DNA of 36,365 nt from an uncultured Eubacteriales bacterium (lineage in GTDB: Bacteria > Bacillota > Clostridia > Oscillospirales > Oscillospiraceae), in NCBI GenBank assembly GCA_900554705.1, contig USIH01000005.1, forward strand, positions 1 through 36,365. The letters run 5' to 3'. Of this stretch, positions 20,268-29,600 are shown piece after piece. Numbering within the stretch: position 1 is the stretch's first letter; the number at the start of each line of letters is the position of its first letter. Below the pieces are notes generated by a model. The model saw only the letters and a list, made by a program, of their open reading frames with translations. It was not told the origin of the DNA and made no database searches. The translations under genes and the position numbers were made by a program.

Positions 20268-20310
20268 GGCACGGCAACCCCTCAGGTGCTGCGGCACGGC
20301 AACCCCTCAG
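20268..20310 (+). repeat. 18-bp direct repeat
   Basis: GGCACGGCAACCCCTCAG occurs at 20268-20285 and again at 20293-20310. The second copy continues into the full palindromic element and the first is a truncated duplicate, as left by a slipped or aborted copying event. Confidence 0.8.
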
Positions 20311-20365
20311 TCACGCGTTCGCGTGACAGCTCCCTTTACACAAGGGAGCCTTAGATAAGGTGCGC
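20293..20365 (+). repeat. REP-like element, family 1, copy 1
   Basis: Order of blocks: CCCCTCAGTCA, a small hairpin ending TGACAGCTCCC, then TTACACA, GGGAGCCTT and AAGGTGCG. The copy at 22839-22914 has the same blocks with compensating changes in the stems (CTCCC/GGGAG here, CTCCCC/GGGGAG there). I associate this element with intergenic regions of gut Clostridia chromosomes. Confidence 0.75.
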
Positions 20366-20388
20366 CTGCGGCGCAATAGAATCGCAGC

Positions 20389-20416
20389 GGCGGGGTCGGG
20401 TGACCCCGCCCTACGG
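20389..20416 (+). repeat. REP-like palindrome, family 2, copy 2
   Basis: GGCGGGGTC, loop GGGT, GACCCCGCC, then CTACGG, the same layout as 13409-13436. It ends 24 bp before the chosen terminase start and covers the alternative GTG start at 20416. Confidence 0.7.
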
Positions 20417-20439
20417 TGGAATGGAAGAAGGGACGAGAA

Positions 20440-22824
20440 TTGGCGAAGCAGAAGGTGAAGCCGAAGAGCAGTCAACTACAGATCGATTTGGGCAGGCCGA
20501 ATTCGGAGGCGCAGAAGCGGTTTTTTGCGTCGCGGTCGAAGTATACCGCGTTCGGCGGCGCGCGAGGCGGCGGCAAGACATGGTGCTCGATGCGCAAGGG
20601 CTTGGGCGGGGCGCTGCAATACCCCGGCATTAAGATTCTGTTCATCCGGCGAGAATATGAGGATTTGCGCAACTCCATCATTGAGCCGATGCTGGCGATG
20701 CTGCCGCAGGGCTTGGCGACCTACAACGCAACGCTGAACATCATCTACTTTCTCAACGGCTCGACCATCAAGTTCGGCAACATGCCGGGCTACGGCGCGG
20801 CAGTCGCGGGCAAATACCAAGGCCAGGAATACGACTGGATCTTCATGGAAGAGGCGACGCAATTTTGCTTGCACCCGGACACAGAGCTTTTGCTCCGGCG
20901 AGGGTGGACGAAGGTTTCCGATGCCTTCCGTGGGGACGAGGTATTATCACTAAATCCAGACGGGACGCAGGAGTTCAAGAAGATAGAGAATATGTTTATC
21001 TTCAAAACGAACGAACCAATGTACGAGAGTACGCAGCGCTGCGGAGCGAGGTTCTGCGTAACGCATGGACACAAAATCCCGGTCTTGGACAAAGTAAACG
21101 GCGGATGGAAGTTCAAACAGGTTCAGGATATTAAGGACGACTATATCGCACGAATCGGGAAGCCTCTGCCGAAGGGCCGCGTCGAGTGGTTTGAGGGCCT
21201 TGCGCATTACAAACGCGGGTATAACGAGGCCCCCCGCGTCGCGATGGACGATTGGCTTGAATTTCTAGGGTGGTATCTTTCCGAAGGGAGCTGTTTTACA
21301 AGAGCGGGTAGCGGCACGAGCCCGGTAGTGTCCATACGGCAAACGAAACCGGCTCCGTCGCTGGACGCGCTGATGCAGCGCCTCCCGTGGAGAGTATGCC
21401 CTGACAGAGAGGGTGGCTACAGAATCTATAGCGGGCAGCTCTATAGCGTCCTTGCCCCGCTTGGGAACACGTATCAAAAACGCGTCCCGGAGTATGTGTT
21501 CAACCTGTGTCATGAACAAATCAACATATTTCTGTCTGCCTTTGTTCTGGGTGATGGCTATGAAAAAAACGGGGCGGTTTGCTTAGGGCTTGCGAACGAA
21601 GGCTTAATTGATGATTTGCAGCGGCTGTATTCTCTCGTCGGAAGGATTGCGACAAAGGGTTACAGTACAGCAACAGTAAACGGGAAAACTTTTGATGTTT
21701 GGCAGCTGTCGGTAAGGCAGGGCGGCAAGTACTATACAAGAGCGAGACACACAATTAGGCCAGCGCCATGTTGCGGCTACGTTTGGTGTCCTAGCGTACA
21801 AGACAATCACAATTTTGTCATCCGCTGGAAGGGCGCGGTTTCCGTAACGGGAAACACAGAGCAGGAATTTCGCGGCATGGGCGCTTGCCTTCGCGGTGTC
21901 AACGAGATTCCGAAGCGGTTCTATCTGACGTGCAACCCCGGCGGCGTGGGGCATCACTGGGTAAAGCGGCTGTTTGTGGACAGGCGGTTCAATCCGGGCG
22001 AAGACCCGGAGGACTACACCTTTATCAAGGCGACCGTCGAGGACAACGTTGACCTGATGGAGGCAAACCCCGACTATGTGCGGGCGCTGGAGCTGCTGCC
22101 GGAGGACATCCGCAACGCGCACCGCTACGGCGACTGGGACGCGCTGGGCGGGTCGTACTTTCCGGAATTCCGGCGGGGCTGGCACACGTGCGCCCCGTTC
22201 CGGATTCCGGACGAGTGGGCAAAGTATCGGGCGTTTGACTACGGCCTTGACATGTTCGCCTGCCTCTGGGTGGCGATCGACTTTTCCGGAAGGTGCTGGG
22301 TGTATCGCGAGTTTGCGGAAAAGGACCTGATCGTGTCCGGCGCGGCGGAGGCGATGAACGCGGCGACGACGGCAAGAGAACGAATCCAATTCACCATTGC
22401 GCCGCCGGATATGTGGAACCGGCGCAACGACACCGGCAAGACTGCCGCCGAGATTTTTATGCAGAACGGCGTCGGGATCGTGAAAGCCTCAAACAGCCGC
22501 GTGCAGGGCTGGCTGGCGCTCAAGGAGCTGCTAAAGCCGATGCCGGACGGAAAGCCGGGGCTGATCATCTTTGAGGACTGCAAGGGGCTGATTGATTTTA
22601 TTCCCGCCTTGCAGCACGACAATACCAACCCGACCGACTGCGCCAAGGAGCCGCACGAAATCACGCACTTGCCCGACGCGCTGCGGTATTTTTCCGTGAT
22701 GCGGACGATGCCGGCCATCACACAGCACGTGTTCGAGGACTACGGCGAGGAGGACGAGCGGCAGGAGGACTACGACGAGGTGATGCGCGGCGGGAAGCCG
22801 ACGGCAAGCTATTTGTTTGCGTAG
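20440..22824 (+). CDS. terL: Terminase large subunit interrupted by an intein
   Basis: 794 aa from TTG 20440, which follows AAGAAGGGACGAGAA. A GTG at 20416 is in frame but lies in a repeat without a ribosome site. The ATPase has Walker A FGGARGGGKT and Walker B WIFMEEATQF. The intein enters right after this last motif. The C-terminal half has the nuclease pattern (AFDYGLDMFACLW, IIFEDCKGLIDFIPALQHD, EITHLPDALRYF). After splicing the enzyme would be about 464 residues, normal for TerL. It drives DNA into the procapsid and cuts it. It is separated from the small subunit candidate by 9 kb, an unusual order. Confidence 0.95.
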   Translation: MAKQKVKPKSSQLQIDLGRPNSEAQKRFFASRSKYTAFGGARGGGKTWCSMRKGLGGALQYPGIKILFIRREYEDLRNSIIEPMLAMLPQGLATYNATLNIIYFLNGSTIKFGNMPGYGAAVAGKYQGQEYDWIFMEEATQFCLHPDTELLLRRGWTKVSDAFRGDEVLSLNPDGTQEFKKIENMFIFKTNEPMYESTQRCGARFCVTHGHKIPVLDKVNGGWKFKQVQDIKDDYIARIGKPLPKGRVEWFEGLAHYKRGYNEAPRVAMDDWLEFLGWYLSEGSCFTRAGSGTSPVVSIRQTKPAPSLDALMQRLPWRVCPDREGGYRIYSGQLYSVLAPLGNTYQKRVPEYVFNLCHEQINIFLSAFVLGDGYEKNGAVCLGLANEGLIDDLQRLYSLVGRIATKGYSTATVNGKTFDVWQLSVRQGGKYYTRARHTIRPAPCCGYVWCPSVQDNHNFVIRWKGAVSVTGNTEQEFRGMGACLRGVNEIPKRFYLTCNPGGVGHHWVKRLFVDRRFNPGEDPEDYTFIKATVEDNVDLMEANPDYVRALELLPEDIRNAHRYGDWDALGGSYFPEFRRGWHTCAPFRIPDEWAKYRAFDYGLDMFACLWVAIDFSGRCWVYREFAEKDLIVSGAAEAMNAATTARERIQFTIAPPDMWNRRNDTGKTAAEIFMQNGVGIVKASNSRVQGWLALKELLKPMPDGKPGLIIFEDCKGLIDFIPALQHDNTNPTDCAKEPHEITHLPDALRYFSVMRTMPAITQHVFEDYGEEDERQEDYDEVMRGGKPTASYLFA
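20866..21855 (+). mobile_element. Intein with LAGLIDADG homing endonuclease (330 aa)
   Basis: Starts with Cys (CLHPDTELLLRRGW, block A) and has block B FCVTHGHKIPV with the T-x-x-H pair. Two LAGLIDADG-type helices (FLGWYLSEG and FLSAFVLGDG) follow, then block F VWCPSVQDNHNFVIR. It ends SVTGN with Asn at 21853-21855 before Thr. The residue before Asn is Gly where most inteins have His. The extein join is ...EEATQF / TEQEF.... The insert has lower GC and different codon use from the flanks, consistent with its own transfer. Confidence 0.92.
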
Positions 22825-22838
22825 GGATGCGCCTGCGG

Positions 22839-22914
22839 GCACGGGGGGAAACCCCTCAGTCAGCCGTTGGCTGACAGCTCCCCTTACACAGGGGAGCCTT
22901 GAACAAGGTGCGAC
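22839..22914 (+). repeat. REP-like element, family 1, copy 2
   Basis: Complete element: ACCCCTCAGTCA, hairpin loop GCCGTTGGC, TGACAGCTCCCC, TTACACA, GGGGAGCCTT and AAGGTGCG. It fills the gap between the terminase stop and the next gene, whose earlier in-frame TTG at 22899 falls inside it. Confidence 0.8.
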
Positions 22915-22946
22915 ATCGCAATGACAGGAACGAAGGAGCGGATGAA

Positions 22947-24920
22947 ATGGCAAGGATTCGAGGGTCGGTCAAGCAGACCGACGTGAACTATTCCAAATTT
23001 CTGGGGATTTATGAAGCGCCGGACGGCGACACGCAGATGAAAAACGGCGTTTCGCCGGAGATGGAGAACTTTCAAATTACGGAGAGCTTTCACCTGAAAA
23101 CGAGGCCGGGCATTGTGCCGTATAAAATCATTCCGACGGACGATCCCATCAAGGGCGCGAGATGCCGCGGGTACTTTTCGGATGAAACACTGGAAATCGC
23201 GATTTTTGACAATACGGTATACCGGCGGCTGTTTTCTGCGAACACGACAACTTCCGACGGGTGGGTGTCGCTCGGTGAAATATACTTCCCGCCAATCCAT
23301 CGACGGCCCTTCAACGGCAGGCCGAGCGACGCGTCCATCTTTGCTTTCGGCGACCGGTATTACATTATTACCGGCAGAAGGTTCTACTGGTGGGACGGCA
23401 GGTCGGCTGCGGTTTCTGAGGTAGTCGGATATGTCCCGCTGGTCGTGACCGGCGCGGCACCGAGCGGCGGCGGCACAACGCTCGAGCGCGTGAACCTGCT
23501 GACGAACCAGCGGCGCGTGCAGTACTCCGCAGACGGGACGAGCAAGCGGTTCGTGCTTCCGGAGCAGATTGAGCGGCAGGAGGGGGAAACGCTGATTCTG
23601 TCCGTAACGGTGGACGGCGCGGCGGTGACGTGGACGGAGGTCAGCACCGAGGCGGCGAACACCTACGCGGCAGAGCTGGCGACGGCACCGGCAAAGGGCG
23701 TGAACAATGTGGAGATCACCTATCAGAACCCGCGCGTAGACGACCGTACGCTGATAACGCGCTGCTGTTACTGCGAGAAGTTCAACGGCGCGACGGATTC
23801 CAGGCTGTTTGTATACGATGGCAATAGCAACATTATTCGCTACAGCGAGCCGACGCTCTCGGGGGAGGCCACAGGCGCTTATTTTGCGGCGCTGAACGAA
23901 ATTAAAATTGGGGATGCTTCTTCCCCAGTAACGGCATTACAGCGGCACTACGGGCGGCTGATGGCGTTTAAACCAGATGGCTGCTATGCGGTGGCATACG
24001 ACACGCTGACGCTGCCGGACGGGACGGTCACGGCGGGCTTTTACGTGAGGACAATGCACCGTTCGCTCGGCTCGGATGCAGCCGGCCAAATCTGCGTAGT
24101 ACAGAATTTCCCCCGGACGTTTTGCAAGGGCTGCCTGTACGACTGGAAGCAGACGGCGAGCTACTATCAGGACGAGCGCTATGCGAAGGTCGCATCTGAG
24201 CCGGTGCAATTCTCAGCGCAGGAGGCTGCGCCGGGGATTCTGTTTTTGTACGATGACGATGACCGGCGTCGGTTCTATCTGTTCCTGAATGACGAGGCCG
24301 GGACGGTGCTGGTCAACGCCTACGAGCAGGGCGTATGGTTTAAGTACACCGGGTTCCAGTACGTCACGGCGGCTGGACGTGGGAAGAATGGGGCGCTGGT
24401 GTTTGCAATGCAGCACGGCGGGGTGCAGGGGCTGTTCGCTCTGGATGACGCACATACCTACGATTACACACCGGTTATCTCGGCGGAAGCGGCGATCACG
24501 GGCTACACAAGGGAGCCAATCTCCTGCCGCTGGGAGAGCGGGCACATGGACTTCGGGCGGAGCAACACGCGGAAATACAGCTCGTATATTTGGGTGACAC
24601 TGAAGCCGGGGCGGCGCGTGCGGGCATGGCTGACGGCGCGGAGCGACCGGAGACCGAGCTACGCTGAGAAGCCGGTGGAGAACGCCGTGACCGGCCTGTT
24701 TGACGAGACGGATTTTGCCGACTTCACGTTTGAAACCTACGAGGTGCCGCGGGCGCGGCGGCTGAAAATCAAGGTCAAGAAGTTTGTGTTTTACAAGCTC
24801 CTCATCCGCTGCGACGGAGGAGCGGAGACGACCGTGCCGGAGATCCCGGAGAGCACGGACGGCGCGGTGACGGTGCTGTCCGTTGACCAGAGAGTGCGGT
24901 TTACGAGCGATGCGAAGTAA
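22947..24920 (+). CDS. Tail hub / nozzle-type protein, beta-propeller-like
   Basis: 657 aa from ATG 22947 (GAAGGAGCGGATGAA upstream). The sequence is strand-rich with repeated short blades (RGYFSDETLEIAIFDNTVYR, IFAFGDRYYIITGRRFYWWD, DSRLFVYDGNSNIIRYSEPT, YVTAAGRGKNGALVFAMQHG). This resembles the propeller-type hub proteins that plug the portal in P22-like phages (gp10-like). It precedes the head-tail adaptor and virion-internal proteins, the expected order for a short tail. Fold assignment is by pattern only. Confidence 0.6.
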   Translation: MARIRGSVKQTDVNYSKFLGIYEAPDGDTQMKNGVSPEMENFQITESFHLKTRPGIVPYKIIPTDDPIKGARCRGYFSDETLEIAIFDNTVYRRLFSANTTTSDGWVSLGEIYFPPIHRRPFNGRPSDASIFAFGDRYYIITGRRFYWWDGRSAAVSEVVGYVPLVVTGAAPSGGGTTLERVNLLTNQRRVQYSADGTSKRFVLPEQIERQEGETLILSVTVDGAAVTWTEVSTEAANTYAAELATAPAKGVNNVEITYQNPRVDDRTLITRCCYCEKFNGATDSRLFVYDGNSNIIRYSEPTLSGEATGAYFAALNEIKIGDASSPVTALQRHYGRLMAFKPDGCYAVAYDTLTLPDGTVTAGFYVRTMHRSLGSDAAGQICVVQNFPRTFCKGCLYDWKQTASYYQDERYAKVASEPVQFSAQEAAPGILFLYDDDDRRRFYLFLNDEAGTVLVNAYEQGVWFKYTGFQYVTAAGRGKNGALVFAMQHGGVQGLFALDDAHTYDYTPVISAEAAITGYTREPISCRWESGHMDFGRSNTRKYSSYIWVTLKPGRRVRAWLTARSDRRPSYAEKPVENAVTGLFDETDFADFTFETYEVPRARRLKIKVKKFVFYKLLIRCDGGAETTVPEIPESTDGAVTVLSVDQRVRFTSDAK

Positions 24921-24932
24921 GGAGATGACGAG

Positions 24933-25340
24933 ATGACGACCGGACAACAGGTTTTTGACATGGCAATCCATCTGATGGATGAGCAGAACGAATCGAGCGG
25001 CGCGACACAGACGGCGGATACGAAGGAATATCAGCTGCGGAGCGTGAATCTGATCAACGTGCTGCGGCACGAGTGCTTCCCGCGCTCGGACACCTTCCGC
25101 GGCGGGGAGAACGGCAAGCGCGGCATCTGCGCAGAGATCACGTCGCTAGACGACGCGCTCGATCTCGACGACGCGGTGGCACAGGGCGCTCTCCCCTACG
25201 GCCTTGCAAGCCGCCTCTTGCTGGGAGAAAACGACGTGCTGGCGGATTTCTTTGAGCAGAAGTTTCAGGAGATGCTGCAAAAGCTGGGCAAGTCCTGCCC
25301 GGCGCAGTTTGAGAGCATTCCGCTTTACTACGGATTTTGA
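24933..25340 (+). CDS. Head-tail adaptor (P22 gp4-like)
   Basis: 135 aa, all-helical: TGQQVFDMAIHLMDEQNESS, EYQLRSVNLINVLRHECFPR, then LDDALDLDDAVAQGALPYGL, ASRLLLGENDVLADFFEQKF. The LDLDD ... PYGLA ... LL-x-E-x2-x-FF-x2-KF order is the signature of adaptors that bind below the portal ring. It is preceded by the hub-like protein and follows it by 12 bases with a GAGATGACGAG site. It closes the connector in the mature virion. Confidence 0.8.
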   Translation: MTTGQQVFDMAIHLMDEQNESSGATQTADTKEYQLRSVNLINVLRHECFPRSDTFRGGENGKRGICAEITSLDDALDLDDAVAQGALPYGLASRLLLGENDVLADFFEQKFQEMLQKLGKSCPAQFESIPLYYGF

Positions 25341-25353
25341 GAGGTGACAAACG

Positions 25354-26637
25354 ATGGCAAACGAGAAAAAACTGATCAATGACCCGAACGAGACCGCAAA
25401 GGACGGGAACAACGCCTCGCAGAACAAGGAGCGGAGAACGCTGGACGCGGTCGTGCCGCAGTCGGGGGCGCCGAGCCTGACCACGCAGCCGGTCGCACCG
25501 CAGACAAGCATTGCTTCGGCCTCGCCGGTCAGCAGCCCATCGCAGCAGAGCGCTCCGGCAAGCTATGACGCGAACACGGACTACCAGGCGAAGATCAACG
25601 AGGCGGTAGCTGCCGGAAACTACGGCGCGGCGGCGGAATATGAGCGGGCGCGAAACGCGAAGATTCAGGGGCAGGGGCTGGGCTATGACCAGACCCACCT
25701 TTACGAATCGTATCTTCCCGGCGGGAGCAATTACGTCTCCGACCTTTTGGGCAAGGTGAATCCGAACGACCCGAGCAGCATTTACGGCGCGTATCGGGAG
25801 ATCATCACGCAGCCGGGGCAGGTTACGGACCTGAGCGAGTATCTGCGGCAGATGTACGACGCAAATCTGAAGGCGCAGAAGGCAGGGCTGGAGCAGGAAT
25901 ACGCCGGGTACAATGAGGCCCTCGACGCACAGGCGAAGAAGGCGGAGGAAGCGGCGCAGCAGAACATGACCCGCACAGCGGTGGAATCGCAGCAGGCGCA
26001 AAAGGCATGGGCTGAGGCACAGATTGCCTACGGTCTTTCCAGCGGCGCACAGGGACAGGCGGCACTGGCTCGCAGCAACCAGCTCCAGAGCGACGTGACG
26101 GCGATCCGGACGGCACAGCAGGCGGCGCTGGCAGGCATTGAGCAGCAGCGGACGACCTACAAGCAGCAGTATGAGGCGGCGCTGCGGGAGGCAGCGGCAA
26201 GCAACGACTACCAGCGGGCGCAGGCGCTGTATCAGGAGGCGGTGCGGCAGGACGAGGCCTTGAAGGCACAGCAGGCGCAGATCAACGAATGGGCGCTGGG
26301 GTATCTTTCCAATCTCGGCAGCGCGGCGAGCTATCGCGGCTCGGGCGGGAGCGGGTCGGGCGGCTCTGGCGGGGCCGGTGGTTCCCGGCTTTCGGCGAGC
26401 GAGGTGCAGAAACTCCGCGAGCGCGTTTTGAACGGCGACGCGGAGGGCGTGGAATACGCGCTGGGGCGGCTGGCCGTCGAAAATCCGGGAGCGCTGACCA
26501 ACAGCGACTACGATTATATTTGGAACGGAAGCCAGCAGAACACAGACGGTGCGCCGAGCGGCTACGACGGCGCGGTGACACCGGGGAGGCAGTACGGAGG
26601 TATTGTTTCCAAGGAACGAGATGCGCGGCTGAACTAA
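25354..26637 (+). CDS. Coiled-coil virion (probably ejection) protein, 427 aa
   Basis: Residues 1-75 are Ser/Pro/Gln-rich and disordered. Residues 75-310 are almost entirely Ala/Gln/Glu helices (LKAQKAGLEQEYAGYNEALD, AQAKKAEEAAQQNMTRTAVE). A Gly/Ser linker (GSGGSGSGGSGGAGGS) at about 329-344 leads to a short folded tail. Proteins of this composition between the adaptor and the giant internal protein are ejected with the DNA in podoviruses. The 26647 gene starts 9 bases after its stop. Confidence 0.65.
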   Translation: MANEKKLINDPNETAKDGNNASQNKERRTLDAVVPQSGAPSLTTQPVAPQTSIASASPVSSPSQQSAPASYDANTDYQAKINEAVAAGNYGAAAEYERARNAKIQGQGLGYDQTHLYESYLPGGSNYVSDLLGKVNPNDPSSIYGAYREIITQPGQVTDLSEYLRQMYDANLKAQKAGLEQEYAGYNEALDAQAKKAEEAAQQNMTRTAVESQQAQKAWAEAQIAYGLSSGAQGQAALARSNQLQSDVTAIRTAQQAALAGIEQQRTTYKQQYEAALREAAASNDYQRAQALYQEAVRQDEALKAQQAQINEWALGYLSNLGSAASYRGSGGSGSGGSGGAGGSRLSASEVQKLRERVLNGDAEGVEYALGRLAVENPGALTNSDYDYIWNGSQQNTDGAPSGYDGAVTPGRQYGGIVSKERDARLN

Positions 26638-26646
26638 GGAGGGCTT

Positions 26647-29600
26647 ATGAGCAAAAGCTGGGAAGAATATGTAGCGGAACAGCAGCAAAAGCAGAGCGCC
26701 GGAGGCGAACGGATTGCCGCGGGCGCCCTGCGCCCTCGCAATGACAGAACCGGCGGCGCATCCGGCTCCTGGGAGCAGTTCGTGCAGCGGATGCAGAGTG
26801 GCCAGCCGACGGCATCGGACAGCGCGATCTATCAGAAAAGCGGGATGGACGCGCTGCGGAAGGACGCGCACACGCTGACGGGCGGTCTGACGCATTATTT
26901 CAAAAATAAGCATACGGCAAACGCCATCGACCCGCAGTACCGGCAGAAGACGCGGGCGATGCTGGACGCGATTGCAAACGAGCGGAAATACTTCGACTAT
27001 TACAAGGACAGCTTTACGGCGGAGGATTTGCAGAAGTATACGGCGGAGCTGGACGAGTATGAGGCACAGCTCAAGGCCTATGACGGCTACTTCGGCAACG
27101 GCTACGGACGCGCGACGGACAAGAACTCCGCGATCTGGGGCTCCGGCTACTCGGCGCTGTCAAGCGGGCTGACGAGCTTTGACAAGGACGTGCGCGGGCT
27201 GATGCAGGGCGGAAGGGTCGTGACCGACGAGGCCAAGACGAGTTTGCAGCGCAAGCAGCAGGCGCTTTCCTCCCGGCTTTCGGCGACGAAGCGGTACATG
27301 GAGCAAAACGCCGCGCTGTTTACTCCGCAGGAGCGCAAGCAGTGGCAGGATGAGTTTTCCCGGTACGAAAGCTATCTGAACGGGGTCGGGTCGTACTTAA
27401 CGAGCGGGCAGCTCGGCATGACGAATCCGCTGACGGGCAAGACCGTCCCCGTGCCGAACGGCGGGCTGACGCTTGAACAGGACAGGCAGCAGCGCGAGGC
27501 GGTGCAGCAGAAGATCACGAGCGTGATTGACAGCTTTTCCAACGCGGGCAAACTGGGGATTACGGCGAAGAATGCGAAGGAGATTGCCGAGGGCTCCCGC
27601 AGCGGCGTAGAGCGCGGCAATCGCGAGATTGCGCGGCTGGAGCAGCAGCGAGCCGAGATGGAACAGCAGCTCAAGGCAATGCCGGATAGCGAATGGCAGG
27701 CGAAAAACGCACTGGTCCAGCAGATGCAGGAAGTGGACAGCCAAATCGAGGCAAAAAAACGGTCGCTTTCCAACATGGAGAAGCGGGCAGCGGCGGCAGA
27801 GGCAGTTCTCACGATCGACACGCGCGGGAAGGACATCCAGATGTCGATGGAGGCCTCCGTGAAGCGGCAAAAGGAGCTGGAGGCGCAGCTCAAGCAGGCC
27901 CGAATCCCGAAGGGACGGCGCGACGGGAATGAATGGGTATCGGAGCCGGTGGACGAAGCGGAGGTTGCGCGGCTCGAAAGCGAGATTGCCAAGGAAAAGC
28001 AGCAGCAGAAGCTCGCCGAACGGCGGCAGAAGGAGCTTGCGGAGTTTTCGGCGGCTGCGGACTACTATAAATATTACTCGCTGAAGAACAACGAGGACTT
28101 CAAAGAGAAGTCCCGCCCGCTGCCGGACGTTTACAAGCACAATCCGAAGGGCATTTCCGATTTGGAGCAATTCGGCTACCACATGGCAGCAACCTTTAAC
28201 AATGTTTCGAGCGACCAATTGATGCAAGAGCCGATTTACGGCTACATCAACGCCATGCAGGGGCGCAAGGATGCCATCAAGAAGCACTACGCATACGGGA
28301 CCGGCGAACGGGACAGTCTGGAAAGCTACGACTACATGACTGCCGATGAGCGGCACATCTTCAATTACCTTTGGGCCACAGAGGGGAAGGGACCGGCGAT
28401 GGCCTTCCTCGACACGCTCAAGCCGACGCTGGACTACCGGCACGGCTCGGCGGATGCGGAGGAGGATAACGGCTGGCTGATTGACGACCTTTGGAATCCG
28501 ATGCAACGAGGATTGCGAAGCACGGCCCGGAATGTGGGCGCGTGGTTTTCCGGCGAGGAGCTTTCTACGCTGCCGTGGGAATACGAAACGGCGATCCGCG
28601 CAGAGAACGCCGGGCCGCTCGAGCGGAGCGTTATCAACGCGGCTTCGAGCTTCGGCCAGATGCTTCCGGCGCTGGCGCTGGCGGCTCCGGTCGCACCGGT
28701 GGCCGGTGCGCTTGGGGCGAGCGCGACAGCGGCGGGTCTTCTCAGCGGCGGGGTAGGCGCAGGCGTAACATGGCTGACCAGCGGCGCGGGAGCGTATCAG
28801 GAGGGCCTGCGGCAGGGCATGAGCGAAGGACAGGCCCGCAGCTATGGCGTCCTTGTCGGCGCGTCCGAGGGGCTGCTGCAATTCGCGTTGAGCGGCATCC
28901 CCGGAATCAAGGGCTGGGGCGTGGAGCAATACGGCGAACGAGCCGCCGGGAAGGTCGCGAGTGCGCTCAAACGCACGGCGATCAAATACGGCGCAAGCAT
29001 CGCTGGCGAGGAAATCGAAGAGCATTTGCAGAACTACCTTGAGCCGCTGTTCGTTACGATGCTGACCGGGAAGGACTATGACGCGCCGGGCTGGGATGAA
29101 TTCGTGGACACGACGCTTTCCGTATTGCTGCTGACCGGCGCGACGAACCTTGTGACTGTCGGCTCGACGCTCAAAAATGAGCGGGCCGAGGTGGAGCAGA
29201 TCAAGGCGGCGCAGGCGCAATTTGCGTTGGCGGCGCTGAGCTTTGATGAGAGCAGCCCTGTTCATGCGATGGGCGAAAAGGTCGCGGCGGCACTGGATAA
29301 CAAAAAATTCCTGACCGGGCAGGAATTCCGCGCGATGCTGCAAGAGGCCGGGGCAGATCAGGCGACAGTCGATCGCATCAACAAGGGCGCCTTTACGGCA
29401 GAGGATGCCGAGCAGGTCGCGCAGATGGCACAGGAGGCGGCAAAGCGACTTCGCACGGAGCGCTTCGAGCGGAACTACACCGAAGGAACCGAAGCATGGA
29501 GTAAGGAACGCGCGAGTGCGGCGGCGGAGGTGCTTTATCGTGTCTGGAACGGCGAGAATGTGCGCAACGCCGACATTCAGAAGCTGCGGCTGAACACCGA

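Noticed and set aside
22899..22946. Upstream TTG start for the hub-like protein
   Set aside because: It lies in the repetitive element and lacks a ribosome site. ATG 22947 has GAAGGAG at good distance.
25138..26913. 591-codon minus-strand frame
   Set aside because: It is antisense to the 25354 gene, has Arg/Leu/Val-biased composition and no start signal.
27397..29343. 648-codon minus-strand frame inside the giant gene
   Set aside because: Shadow of a high-GC gene: no ribosome site, Arg/Leu/His-rich composition and no recognisable motif.
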